A stretch of DNA of 64,000 nucleotides. Origin: Arcanobacterium buesumense. Its GTDB lineage: Bacteria; Actinomycetota; Actinomycetes; Actinomycetales; Actinomycetaceae. The translations under genes were made by a program, and so were the position numbers. Shown in pieces: positions 1-8,544 of this stretch (position 1 is the stretch's first letter; every line of letters starts with the position of its first letter). The stretch spans positions 62,001 through 126,000 of the forward strand of contig NZ_CP050804.1 of the NCBI RefSeq assembly GCF_012563545.1, given 5' to 3'. Under the pieces are notes generated by a model. It was not told the origin of the DNA and searched no databases. It saw only the letters and a program-made list of their open reading frames with translations.

Positions 1-1
1 T

Positions 2-1012
2 GGTGATTCGGCAAATCATTTGGCTGATGAAGCAGATCTCATTATTGGTATCGGTACCCGCTACTCAGATTTCACTACGGCATCGCGAACCCAGTTTAAG
101 AATCCAGACGTTAAGTTTGTAAACATTAATGTCAAACCATTTGATGCGGTGAAGAATGGTGCCGAAATGGTTGTCGCAGATGCTCGTGAAGCATTGCGCG
201 GATTAACTGATCTGTTGAGCGACTATCATGTTTCAGCAGAGTATGAGAAGCGTGTTGCTGACGAACGCCAGGCGTGGCTGAAGATTGTGGATGAGCTATA
301 TCATCTGGGGCATGGTCCACTTCCTGCGCAGATTGAGGTATTCGGTGCTCTTAATGAGATGATGAAGGATACTGACGTGCTGATCAATGCTGCCGGTTCG
401 ATGCCTGGTGATTTGCAGGCCTTGTGGCAAGCAAAAACCCCATCGCAGTATCACGTCGAATATGCTTTCTCAACGATGGGATATGAGATACCTGCTGGTA
501 TGGGTGTCAAGATGGCATGTCCAGATTCTGAAGTTGTTTCCATTGTTGGCGATGGAACTTATCAGATGCTTCCAATGGAATTAGCAACGGTAGCACAAGA
601 AGGCCTGAAGGTCATTTATGTTCTTCTGGAAAATCATGGGTTTGCTTCCATTGGTGCGCTTTCTGAGTCGCGGGGATCGCAACGTTTTGGTACTCGATAC
701 CGCATGGGTGGCGGCAATCCGCACAACCAAGAAGGTGAGCTTATCCCGGTTGATATTGCAAAGAATGCAGAGTCTTGGGGTCTCACAGTTCTGCGGGTTT
801 CCTCCATTGATGAATTTAAGGAAGCGTATCGTCAAGCTACGCAGATGACCACTGCAGTAATGATCTATATTGAGACGGATTTGTATGGTCCGAACCCGCC
901 GTCGTCATCCTATTGGGATGTGCCGGTTGCACAAGTGTCACGTCTTGAATCGACTCAGCGAGCTTACCAAGAATACCGCGAAGGAGTGAAGCATCAACGG
1001 CACTATTTTTAA
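2..1012 (+). CDS. iolD: IolD, trihydroxycyclohexane-1,2-dione acylhydrolase (5' end outside window)
   Basis: This is the C-terminal part (about 336 residues) of a thiamine-diphosphate enzyme. The frame is open to the left edge, so the start lies upstream; the first in-window start-like codon (TTG at 20) is not a real start. IolD opens the ring of 3D-(3,5/4)-trihydroxycyclohexane-1,2-dione to 5-deoxy-glucuronate in myo-inositol breakdown in the cytoplasm. The visible part holds the central domain (DLIIGIGTRYSDFTT) and the TPP-binding domain with the motif VGDGTYQMLPMEL followed about 30 residues later by LLENHGF, the usual GDG...N arrangement. The C-terminal segment YGPNPPSSSYWDVPVAQVS is typical of IolD rather than acetolactate synthase. 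The next gene is iolA, a later step of the same pathway, which supports the call. Confidence 0.9.
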   Translation, partial: GDSANHLADEADLIIGIGTRYSDFTTASRTQFKNPDVKFVNINVKPFDAVKNGAEMVVADAREALRGLTDLLSDYHVSAEYEKRVADERQAWLKIVDELYHLGHGPLPAQIEVFGALNEMMKDTDVLINAAGSMPGDLQALWQAKTPSQYHVEYAFSTMGYEIPAGMGVKMACPDSEVVSIVGDGTYQMLPMELATVAQEGLKVIYVLLENHGFASIGALSESRGSQRFGTRYRMGGGNPHNQEGELIPVDIAKNAESWGLTVLRVSSIDEFKEAYRQATQMTTAVMIYIETDLYGPNPPSSSYWDVPVAQVSRLESTQRAYQEYREGVKHQRHYF

Positions 1013-1036
1013 GCTTTAGTCACTGATTCTTCTCCT

Positions 1037-1081
1037 AATAGGTAAGGGGCCCGTGGAAAACCACGAGCCCCTTACCTATTA
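1037..1081. terminator. Long hairpin terminator after iolD
   Basis: An inverted repeat with arms of about 20 bases (AATAGGTAAGGGGC... and ...AGCCCCTTACCTATT) closes around an AAAA loop, 25 bases after the iolD stop. It probably separates iolD from iolA transcription. It lacks a long T tail. Confidence 0.75.
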
Positions 1082-1116
1082 GCAATAAGAGACTAGGTTA
1101 AATGTCCTAACAAGTT

Positions 1117-1126
1117 ACAATATTGT
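1117..1126. promoter_or_regulatory. ACAATATTGT palindrome upstream of iolA
   Basis: A perfect 10-base palindrome, extended on each side with imperfect pairing, lies about 40 bases upstream of the iolA start, where an operator would sit. It is a candidate binding site for an inositol regulator. This is inference from position and symmetry only. Confidence 0.3.
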
Positions 1127-1167
1127 GATATATTTGTATTGAATGTTCGGCAATCAAAGGAGATGTC

Positions 1168-2661
1168 ATGGAAATTATCAAACACTGGATAGACGGAAAG
1201 CCATATAGCGCAAACTCAGAGAACTATGCTGAGATAGAAAATCCAGCCACTGGCGAGATAATCCGTTCTGTTGCGTTAGCTACTGAGCAAGATCTTGACT
1301 ACGCAGTGGAAATCGCGCGAAAAGCACAGAAAAAATGGGCTCAGACATCGCTAGCAAAACGTGTTGAAATCATGTTTAAGATGCGGCAACTTGTATTAGA
1401 CCACCAAGACGAAATTGCCCGCGCCATCGTCGAAGAACACGGAAAAGATTATTCTGACGCCATAGGTGAGATTCAACGAGGACGCGAAACACTAGACTTC
1501 GCTTGTTCAATCAATGCCGCACTCAAAGGAGAATACTCTTTCGACGTCTCACGCGGGGTAGACGTCCACACAATTCACCAACCTGTTGGCGTTGTTGCCG
1601 GAATTTGCCCATTTAACTTTCCCGTCATGGTTCCCATGTGGATGCACCCAATCGCCCTAGCAACAGGAAATGCTTTTATCCTCAAACCAGCAACCCCAAC
1701 ACCTACTGCCTCACTCATCATTGCCCGACTTTATCAAGAAGCCGGACTTCCAGACGGACTGTTTAACGTAGTGGCCGGAACGCGCGACCTCGTCACCGAC
1801 ATCCTCAAACACCCCGGAATCGATGCAATCTCCTTCGTTGGATCAACGCCAGTAGCACACATTATTCAAGAAACTGGAACTAAATACGGCAAGCGAGTAC
1901 AAGCACTCGGCGGAGCCAACAATCATGCAATCGTCCTACCCGATGCAGACTTAGACTTCGTTGCCCAACATATCTCGGCAGCCGCTTTCGGTGCAGCCGG
2001 TGAACGATGCATGGCACTTCCGGCAGTTATCGCCGTCGGTGGTATCGGTGACAAGCTTGCGATGAAAGTCAAAGAGCACGCCGAAAAAATTCGAGTCGGC
2101 ATGGGACTTGACGAAGGTGTACAGATGGGACCAGTCATTAGCAAGGCAGCCAAAGAGCGCATCGTCAAACTCATTACAGACGCAGAAAATCACGGAGCCA
2201 CGATTGTTCTAGACGGACGAAACATCAACGTTCCCGGATATGAAAACGGACATTTTGTTGGTCCGACGATTATCACCGATGTTACCTACGATATGGCCGT
2301 GTATAACGAAGAAATCTTCGGCCCAGTCTTGACCATCAATGACGTCGATAGCTATGAAGAAGCAATCGGAATAGTTAACGCCCAACCATTTGGAAATGGT
2401 TCTGCCATATTCACCAACGATGGTGGAATGGCCCGCCGGTTCCAATTAGACGTTGAAGCCGGAATGGTTGGCGTAAATGTTCCAATTCCAACCCCAGTAG
2501 CATACTACTCCTTCGGCGGATGGAAAGAATCCCTGCTCGGTGACCACCATATCCACGGCCCAGAAGGAGTTAACTTCTACACCAAGTCGAAAGTAATCAC
2601 CACTCGCTGGCCATCGGAGCAAACATACTCTGCAACCATGTCATTCCAGCGAGAAGAATAA
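1168..2661 (+). CDS. iolA: IolA/MmsA, CoA-acylating methylmalonate/malonate-semialdehyde dehydrogenase
   Basis: A 497-residue aldehyde dehydrogenase of the CoA-acylating MMSDH type, which converts malonic semialdehyde (from inositol) or methylmalonic semialdehyde (from valine) plus CoA and NAD+ to acetyl-CoA or propionyl-CoA. Visible family marks are the N-terminal HWIDGKPY, the NAD-binding segment ICPFNFPVMVPMWMHP (about 146-161), FVGST at 223-227, ALGGANNHAIVLPDADLD (247-264; Asn in place of the general-base Glu of ordinary ALDHs), and the catalytic Cys281 in FGAAGERCMA. The common KPSE motif reads KPAT at 173. The ATG has a strong AAAGGAGAT ribosome site. It follows iolD on the same strand after a hairpin, so it may have its own promoter. 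Confidence 0.93.
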   Translation: MEIIKHWIDGKPYSANSENYAEIENPATGEIIRSVALATEQDLDYAVEIARKAQKKWAQTSLAKRVEIMFKMRQLVLDHQDEIARAIVEEHGKDYSDAIGEIQRGRETLDFACSINAALKGEYSFDVSRGVDVHTIHQPVGVVAGICPFNFPVMVPMWMHPIALATGNAFILKPATPTPTASLIIARLYQEAGLPDGLFNVVAGTRDLVTDILKHPGIDAISFVGSTPVAHIIQETGTKYGKRVQALGGANNHAIVLPDADLDFVAQHISAAAFGAAGERCMALPAVIAVGGIGDKLAMKVKEHAEKIRVGMGLDEGVQMGPVISKAAKERIVKLITDAENHGATIVLDGRNINVPGYENGHFVGPTIITDVTYDMAVYNEEIFGPVLTINDVDSYEEAIGIVNAQPFGNGSAIFTNDGGMARRFQLDVEAGMVGVNVPIPTPVAYYSFGGWKESLLGDHHIHGPEGVNFYTKSKVITTRWPSEQTYSATMSFQREE

Positions 2662-2687
2662 TACCTACTAAAAACACTGGCTAATGG

Positions 2688-2718
2688 GTGTGCGCCGAAG
2701 CTTAGCTTCGGCGCACAC
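2688..2718. terminator. Perfect 14-bp hairpin between convergent genes
   Basis: GTGTGCGCCGAAGC and its exact complement flank a TTA loop, midway between the ends of iolA (+) and the M81 peptidase gene (-). It is probably a bidirectional terminator. Confidence 0.8.
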
Positions 2719-2742
2719 AACATTTTCACCACCGATGAGATG

Positions 2743-4260
2743 TCAGTTACGGATAACCGTTAGCGAGACTTCTTCTGGATCATCAAAAGGGAACATTGGC
2801 CGGGCAATATGTGAATGACCTAAACGCGCCAAATTTTGATCCACCCCGCCCGGCGTCAACGCCAAAATCCAACCAGCATGAATATCATGCAAATACGGCT
2901 CCAAATAGCCAATCTTCACAATCACAATATCGGTTGTCTCCGGGTCAAGCCCCAATCGAGTAAACTGCTCACGCATCGTGTACTGGTTACGACGAGTTGT
3001 GACAATCAACCGCACCCCGCCAACAGCCAAAACCGCAGTAAGTAACCCAGCCGGATCATCTACCACATTCTCCACCACCGCAGTAAGGTCAACCGGTCCA
3101 GGCTCACGGGTATCAACCTTACCGCCAACACGCACACTCACCTCATTGCCGATCCCAGCCTCAGCAGCAACCGCCACCGTTTCCGGATCAAAAATAGAGG
3201 CAACAATAACGGACACCTTGCCGTCGATAGTCTCCCGGCGGGACAACACCTCAGCCAACGCCACAGTAACATCATCAGCGCCACCAGCCCCCGGATTATC
3301 ACCCGAATCAGAAATGAAAAACGGTCGCAGATCAGAACCAATAGCCTTATCTAGCGCCACATCGATCTCATCAACAGGCGCCACAAACTCAAACTCATGA
3401 CGAGCATCCCATGCCGCTTGCGCCAGCCGAGCCACGCCGTCGTCAAGAACATCCTGATCGTCACCATACGCAGCAAAAGCAGCGCAACAACGTGGCTGAT
3501 CCGCCCACGCAAAACCAATCCAAAAACTTGCGTCGATCACCCCGTCAGTATGATCAGCGAACTCCGCAACCGCGTCATACAACCGCGCCGCTGGTTGCAT
3601 ACGCGTAGATGTCTTCTCCCCAGGCAACAAAATCGGCACATGAACCAACGCCTTCTTCGGCCGGCCCTTCCCAGAACGCACCCGTTCAACCAAGGTTCGT
3701 GCTGCGCGCTCGCGAGTCACCCACGCATCCTCATGCGGAGCCATTCGATAACATGTCAACATATCTGTTTGGGTAAACAATGTATGCGAGACATTACCGT
3801 GTAAATCCATACACGCCCCAACAAGAATATCGGACCCGATAGCCATGCGGATACCGTTGATGAGGTAGCCCTCGGCGTCGTCGAACCCCGGAACACTCAT
3901 CGCGCCGTGAATATCAAAGAAAATCGCATCCAACGGGCCAGCTTCCGCTAACCGTTCACAAATCTCCCGGCGCCACGCCAAAAAAGTCGAAGACTCAAGA
4001 GGTCCACCTGGTAAGGCGGAGGCGTGCAAAACCGGTACCCATTCCACCCCTTCAGTCCACGGCCGATGCCCGGTAACCTGCCAGTCGTCGCCAGCCAAAT
4101 GTTGTGGAACGTGACCCATCAGCGGGATGTCAGATTCGGTGATAAATGGGTAACGCTTGAGAAGTTCTTCGCCTCGGCGCACCGTGAAATCAGATTCAAC
4201 GGATAGGTAGGGAGTAAATGTTGAGGATTCGATGTGAATCCCGCAGATAGCAATACGCAT
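2743..4260 (-). CDS. M81 family metallopeptidase (MlrC/microcystinase C-like)
   Basis: A roughly 505-residue cytoplasmic protein of the M81 (MlrC) family, zinc enzymes named for cleaving linearised microcystin; the natural substrate in actinomycetes is unknown. Family marks are the N-terminus IAICGIHIESSTFTPYLS, FFDIHGAMSVPGFDDAEG (metal-site DxHG), ACMDLHGNVSHTL, the ADQPRC segment and FISDSGDNPGAGGADD. The first possible ATG (4269) directly abuts the AAAGGAG ribosome site, so the ATG nine bases later at 4260 (MRIAICG) is the better start. It lies between the inositol genes and a ROK regulator on the same strand. Members often sit in catabolic operons, so a role in processing an amide- or ester-containing nutrient is possible but unproven. 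Confidence 0.85.
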   Translation of the reverse strand: MRIAICGIHIESSTFTPYLSVESDFTVRRGEELLKRYPFITESDIPLMGHVPQHLAGDDWQVTGHRPWTEGVEWVPVLHASALPGGPLESSTFLAWRREICERLAEAGPLDAIFFDIHGAMSVPGFDDAEGYLINGIRMAIGSDILVGACMDLHGNVSHTLFTQTDMLTCYRMAPHEDAWVTRERAARTLVERVRSGKGRPKKALVHVPILLPGEKTSTRMQPAARLYDAVAEFADHTDGVIDASFWIGFAWADQPRCCAAFAAYGDDQDVLDDGVARLAQAAWDARHEFEFVAPVDEIDVALDKAIGSDLRPFFISDSGDNPGAGGADDVTVALAEVLSRRETIDGKVSVIVASIFDPETVAVAAEAGIGNEVSVRVGGKVDTREPGPVDLTAVVENVVDDPAGLLTAVLAVGGVRLIVTTRRNQYTMREQFTRLGLDPETTDIVIVKIGYLEPYLHDIHAGWILALTPGGVDQNLARLGHSHIARPMFPFDDPEEVSLTVIRN

Positions 4261-4302
4261 TGTTGTCATCTCCTTTGATTGGAATACGTATGGGTGGGCT
4301 GG

Positions 4303-5490
4303 TTAGGGCTGGTTAGGGGTAGTTTTTGTTTGGCGGGCGAGGATAGCCATGCCGATTAACGGTGCGTCTTTGCCAGAGATTGCGGTATCGACGGTCAGGT
4401 TTGCAGTAGACATAGGGAGGCATCGTTGGTAGAGCTCGGAGCGAATTCCGGCTATGAGTGTGCGTGTTTGCGAAAAAGATCCGCCAATAATAATGTGTTG
4501 CGGATTGAGGAAGTTTACTAATCCGGATAGTGCTTCGCCGATATATCCGCCGGCATTGCGCACCAGAGGAGCGGCAGTGACGTCTCCGCTTTGGGTGGCT
4601 TCAATAAGTTCATTGACGGTGGTGATCGGGGAATCAATTTGTGCAAGGTGGCGTAAGAGTGCAGCGCCGGAGGCGACGGTTTCGAGGCAGCCAGTGTTTC
4701 CACAACTGCAGATTGTTGGATTGGGTGATTGGACGCGGGTATGTGTTAGTTCTCCGCCGAATCCTTGATGGCCGCGAAAGACGATACCGTCAGCGATCCA
4801 GCTAGCTCCAATACCGGAACCTACTTTGACATAGATAGAAGATTCAGTGGTTTCGCCACGTTTTGTCCATTCGCCGATGGCGCCTGCACGGGCATCGTTT
4901 TCAACGATGGTGGGTAGGCCAGTGGCTTTTTTTAACAGTTGGGGAAAGTTCGTTTTGTTCCAGCCGGGCATGCGTGCAGCGCCGACGATGGTTCCATGGA
5001 TGTCGACTGGGCCAGGAACTGCCACTCCGATAATTGTTGCTCGAGGCAATGTGGGGTTGTCTTGGTGGAGTTTTTTCCATGCGTGATGCAGGAGTGTGAT
5101 GATAGCTTCTGGGCCGTCGTCGATCGAGAGTGGGAGATCGGCAGTGGCGAGGATTTTTCCGGTAAGTTTGGCGATTCCCACACGCGCGTGATGGGAACCG
5201 AGTTCGACGACGTCGGCAACATCGTGGAGCGGAGAAATGCGCAGGAGTGCTGCGCGACGGCCACCTGTGGATGTGGCGAGGCGGTATTCTTCGATGTCGT
5301 TTTGTTCGAGGAGGCGCCTTACACTTGCGTGGACTGTTGATCGTGGAAAGTGTGTTTTGTTGATGAGGTCTGTTCGAGATAGGGGCCCGTGGAGTAGTTC
5401 GCTCAAGATTGTTGAGTCGGTTGTGTTATTTGCGTCAGATAATGATGCTGAGTAGCTAGCTGTTATTGGTTTTAGTGTGATGCTTTCCAA
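4303..5490 (-). CDS. ROK-family transcriptional repressor (NagC/XylR type)
   Basis: A 395-residue regulator with an N-terminal winged helix (about residues 25-65, with LSRTDLINKTHFPRSTVHAS) and a C-terminal ROK sugar-kinase-like domain (about 90-385). The zinc motif CSCGNTGCLE is intact at 261-270, while the usual kinase ExGH site reads GELTHTRV, in line with a sugar sensor. The start appears to be TTG at 5490 with GAGG eight bases upstream. It is divergent from the sugar ABC operon that starts at 5680, so it most likely represses that operon and responds to the imported sugar or its phosphate. A perfect inverted repeat in the shared intergenic region is a candidate operator. Confidence 0.88.
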   Translation of the reverse strand: MESITLKPITASYSASLSDANNTTDSTILSELLHGPLSRTDLINKTHFPRSTVHASVRRLLEQNDIEEYRLATSTGGRRAALLRISPLHDVADVVELGSHHARVGIAKLTGKILATADLPLSIDDGPEAIITLLHHAWKKLHQDNPTLPRATIIGVAVPGPVDIHGTIVGAARMPGWNKTNFPQLLKKATGLPTIVENDARAGAIGEWTKRGETTESSIYVKVGSGIGASWIADGIVFRGHQGFGGELTHTRVQSPNPTICSCGNTGCLETVASGAALLRHLAQIDSPITTVNELIEATQSGDVTAAPLVRNAGGYIGEALSGLVNFLNPQHIIIGGSFSQTRTLIAGIRSELYQRCLPMSTANLTVDTAISGKDAPLIGMAILARQTKTTPNQP

Positions 5491-5561
5491 AACACTCGCC
5501 TCGTTTTCTAGCGGTCAATCGTAACGAATACTCTTCGGTGTGTTTCAAGCCTAGCCTAAGT

Positions 5562-5576
5562 TTCCAAAGTTTGGAA
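5562..5576. promoter_or_regulatory. Candidate ROK operator TTCCAAAGTTTGGAA
   Basis: A perfect inverted repeat with 7-base arms around a single G lies between the divergent ROK repressor and the ABC operon, about 70 bases from the repressor start and 100 from the transporter start. A related half-site (TTTCCAAAA) occurs near the repressor start codon. Binding by the neighbouring ROK protein is inferred. Confidence 0.45.
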
Positions 5577-5679
5577 TATTTTTGTAAAAAGTCTACGAAG
5601 TTAGTAGGCAGATGGTATCGTGTAGATCACAGGCGGTTGGAGAGCCCGCCTACATATTTCTCAATGAGGAGAGACGACT

Positions 5680-7485
5680 ATGCGACCATTATCGAGAGTA
5701 GCTAAGGTAGCTGCTTTTGCCAGTGCGATGCTCATGATCGCGTCATGTTCTGGCCAAACCGCTGAAAACAAGCCGGATAACGGCAACACTCAAGCCACTG
5801 GAGAAATCCAAGAAGGTGGCGATGTCACAGTAGCTTTACGAACCCCAACCTGGATTTTCCCAATTTCTGCGCCAGGAAAAACTCAAGGTGAAAACGGTAT
5901 TTTCATCAACATGCTTTACAAGGGCTTTTACGAGTACAAGCTTGATGCAGATAACCAATTCAATCTTGATGACCGTTCTTTGGCTGAAGAACCAAAGGTC
6001 TCGGAAGACGGCCTGACATACGAATTGACGATGAAGCCATCGAAGTGGTCTGACGGGCAAGAAGTCACCACTCGTGACGTCGAATTCTGGTGGAATATCC
6101 TCAACGCTAACAAAGAAGAATGGTCTGGGTACCGCAAGGGCAACTTCCCAGATAATGTTGCCGAATTCAAGATCATCGACGATCACACTGTTTCTTTCAC
6201 AACCACCGAAGCCTTCAACCCTGGTTGGTTTGTTGACAACCAGCTAGCTTCGGTTCGTCCACTCCCACAACATGTTTGGGGCAAGACGTCGGAGAGCGGA
6301 GAAATCGGTGACTTCGATCGGGATACTGAAGGCGCACAAGCCATCTTCGCCATGCTCACCGAAGCATCGAAAGATCTACAATCGTATGCAACCAATCCGC
6401 TATGGAAGGTTGTTAACGGACCATTCCAGCTTGAATCCTTCGTACCAAACGGAGAAGTCAAGCTCGTCGCAAACAAGAACTACACCGGTAGTGATAAGCC
6501 AAAGCTGGATTCGGTAACCTTGCGCCCATTCACCTCAGACGACTCCCAGTTCAACGTCCTACGTTCGGGAGGTATCGACTTCGGTTACATCCCAGCAGGA
6601 TCAATCAACCAACGGACGACGATCGAGTCCCAGGGTTACACAGTTGAACCATGGGCAGGATGGTCAATCACCTACATGCCATTCAACTTTGCTAACCCGA
6701 AGTCCGGTCCGATCTTCAAGCAAAAGTACATCCGCCAAGCGATGCAGATGCTGATCGATCAAGAGTCGATTTCCAAAACTGTTTGGGCAGATACTGCAAC
6801 CCCGACCTGTGGTCCAGTTCCACAAAAGCCTGGAACTGCTGGTTCTATGGAAGGCTGTGCCTACAAGTTTGACCCTGAAGGCGCAAAGAAGCTTCTCGAA
6901 TCGCACGGTTGGAAGATCAACGCCGGTGATGTGAGCGTTTGTGAAAATCCAGGAACAGGCGACGACCAATGCGGTGAAGGCGTTGACAAGGGTGCAGAGC
7001 TGCGCTTCAAGTTAATTTCTCAGTCTGGCTTCCCAGCCACCACCCGGATGATGACAGAAATCAATTCTCGCTTCTCCGAAGTTGGTATCAAGCTCGATAT
7101 TCAAGAAGTTCCAGATTCAGTAGCAGTTTCACAAAAGTGTAAGCCAGGTGAAGCATGCGATTGGGATCTGTCCTTCTTCGGATCGCAGTCCTCGTGGTAC
7201 TACCCGGTCTATGCCTCCGGCGATCGGTTGTTCCAAACTGATGCACCAGTCAACCTCGGTTCATACTCCAACCCTGAGGCAGACAAGCTCATTGAAGCAA
7301 CACTGCGTGCAAAGGACACATCCGCACTCGAAGCCTACAACGACTACCTCGCCGAAGATCTCCCAGTTCTTTGGATGCCAAACCCGGTAGCTCAAATCTC
7401 GGCATGGAAGAAGGATCTGGTTGGCGTTGGCCCACAAGATCCAATGCTGAACTTGTATCCACAAGATTGGGCACACACAAAGTAA
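5680..7485 (+). CDS. Lipoprotein solute-binding protein, family 5 (Dpp/Opp type)
   Basis: A 601-residue extracellular binding lipoprotein. The signal peptide ends in a lipobox with Cys23 (LMIASC), followed by a low-complexity linker and an SBP_bac_5 domain (about 50-590), with VSEDGLTYELTMKP and DGQEVTTRDVEF as family landmarks. It would deliver substrate to the permeases encoded after it. SBP family 5 includes peptide and oligosaccharide binders; the downstream fucosidase and ROK kinase point to an oligosaccharide, perhaps fucosylated. The ATG has a GAGGAGAG ribosome site. A large hairpin separates it from the permease genes, which fits higher expression of the binding protein. Confidence 0.9.
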   Translation: MRPLSRVAKVAAFASAMLMIASCSGQTAENKPDNGNTQATGEIQEGGDVTVALRTPTWIFPISAPGKTQGENGIFINMLYKGFYEYKLDADNQFNLDDRSLAEEPKVSEDGLTYELTMKPSKWSDGQEVTTRDVEFWWNILNANKEEWSGYRKGNFPDNVAEFKIIDDHTVSFTTTEAFNPGWFVDNQLASVRPLPQHVWGKTSESGEIGDFDRDTEGAQAIFAMLTEASKDLQSYATNPLWKVVNGPFQLESFVPNGEVKLVANKNYTGSDKPKLDSVTLRPFTSDDSQFNVLRSGGIDFGYIPAGSINQRTTIESQGYTVEPWAGWSITYMPFNFANPKSGPIFKQKYIRQAMQMLIDQESISKTVWADTATPTCGPVPQKPGTAGSMEGCAYKFDPEGAKKLLESHGWKINAGDVSVCENPGTGDDQCGEGVDKGAELRFKLISQSGFPATTRMMTEINSRFSEVGIKLDIQEVPDSVAVSQKCKPGEACDWDLSFFGSQSSWYYPVYASGDRLFQTDAPVNLGSYSNPEADKLIEATLRAKDTSALEAYNDYLAEDLPVLWMPNPVAQISAWKKDLVGVGPQDPMLNLYPQDWAHTK

Positions 7486-7504
7486 TCAATGCCATCTAAA
7501 TCCA

Positions 7505-7563
7505 TCAGGTACGTGTTGCACCGTCAGAACGGGTTTCACGTCTGGCGTGCAACACGTACCTGA
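7505..7563 (+). terminator. Intra-operon long stem-loop (attenuator or mRNA stabiliser)
   Basis: Perfect 16-base arms (TCAGGTACGTGTTGCA at 7505-7520 and its complement at 7548-7563) enclose 27 bases that can extend the stem. It sits in the 99-base gap between the binding-protein gene and the first permease and has no T run. It probably limits read-through or protects the upstream mRNA 3' end. Confidence 0.6.
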
Positions 7564-7584
7564 CTATGCTGTGAAGGAGAGGTT

Positions 7585-8544
7585 ATGGTCCGCTACATTT
7601 CACGGCGACTGGTGCAATCGCTGGTTGTTGTCGTGCTCGTAACGATCATTACGTTCACAATTTTGCATATGCTACCTGGTGGGGCAGCACGATCTGCGCT
7701 CGGACTCCAAGCTACTCAAGAACAGCTCGATGCATATTCGCGCCAAATGGGATACGACCGTCCGCTTTACGAGCAATATTTCACCTATATTAATCAGCTT
7801 ATTCACGGCGAACTCGGTACCTCTTTCGCTCTGAATATGGATGTTGCTGATGCGATTGCCCAACGACTTCCCAAAACAATGTTGCTGAGCTTCTTTGGAC
7901 TGGTGCTCGCCGTCGTCATCGCAATCCCGTTGGGCATGCTACAAGCCTGGAAACGAAACCGGTGGCCGGACTACCTGATCACCGCTATCGCGCTACTGAT
8001 GTATTCCACTCCGTTGTTCTTTATGGGCTTGCTTTTAATCGTTCTTTTCTCTCAAGTATGGGGAGTACTTCCACCAGAAGCACCACAAGGTTTCACGGTT
8101 TCGGAAATGCTATCCCAATGGCAAGGACTCATCTTGCCAGCCGTCACACTAGCAATCGTTTCGTTGGCTGCCTACACCCGTTACGTACGTTCATCGATGG
8201 TGGACAATCTTGAAGAAAACTATATTCGTACCGCTCGGGCTAAGGGATTATCGGAATCTCGTGTGGTTATCAAACACGCTATGCGCAATTCGCTTTTCCC
8301 GGTTATTACCTTGCTCGGTATGTCCCTCCCAGGTTTATTCTCTGGCGGCCTCGTGGTGGAGTCACTGTTTAACTATCCCGGCATGGGGTTGATGTATTGG
8401 CAGGCAGCTCAAGGTCGTGACTACCCGATTCTGCTTGCCGTAACCACAATTATTTCTATTGCGACGGTGATCGGTGCGTTATTGGCAGACATCATGTATG
8501 CCATCGCTGATCCACGTGTCCGTTACGGAGGAGGTGAAGCCTGA
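7585..8544 (+). CDS. ABC transporter permease, DppB type
   Basis: A 319-residue inner-membrane subunit with six predicted membrane segments, the first at about residues 10-30. It contains the BPD_transp_1 loop (RTARAKGLSESRVVIKHAMRNSLFPVI, about 212-238, given here in shortened form by its ends RTARAKG and NSLFPVI), which contacts the ATPase. The N-terminal region LPGGAARSALG is typical of DppB/OppB. It forms the pore with the next gene's product, whose start overlaps this stop (TGATG). A GGAGAGG ribosome site precedes the ATG. Specificity is set by the upstream binding protein, so an oligosaccharide substrate is inferred from context. Confidence 0.9.
   Translation: MVRYISRRLVQSLVVVVLVTIITFTILHMLPGGAARSALGLQATQEQLDAYSRQMGYDRPLYEQYFTYINQLIHGELGTSFALNMDVADAIAQRLPKTMLLSFFGLVLAVVIAIPLGMLQAWKRNRWPDYLITAIALLMYSTPLFFMGLLLIVLFSQVWGVLPPEAPQGFTVSEMLSQWQGLILPAVTLAIVSLAAYTRYVRSSMVDNLEENYIRTARAKGLSESRVVIKHAMRNSLFPVITLLGMSLPGLFSGGLVVESLFNYPGMGLMYWQAAQGRDYPILLAVTTIISIATVIGALLADIMYAIADPRVRYGGGEA

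Noticed and set aside
2978-3400. 140-codon frame on the + strand opposite the M81 gene
   Set aside because: Ser/Thr-rich antisense shadow with no ribosome site; the opposite strand has clear M81 motifs.
4261-4269. ATG three codons upstream of the M81 start
   Set aside because: It directly abuts the GGAG ribosome site, so there is no room for initiation there.
5631-5651. AGGCGG...CCGCCT small hairpin before the binding-protein gene as a riboswitch
   Set aside because: Only six base pairs with a short loop; no conserved riboswitch core recognised.
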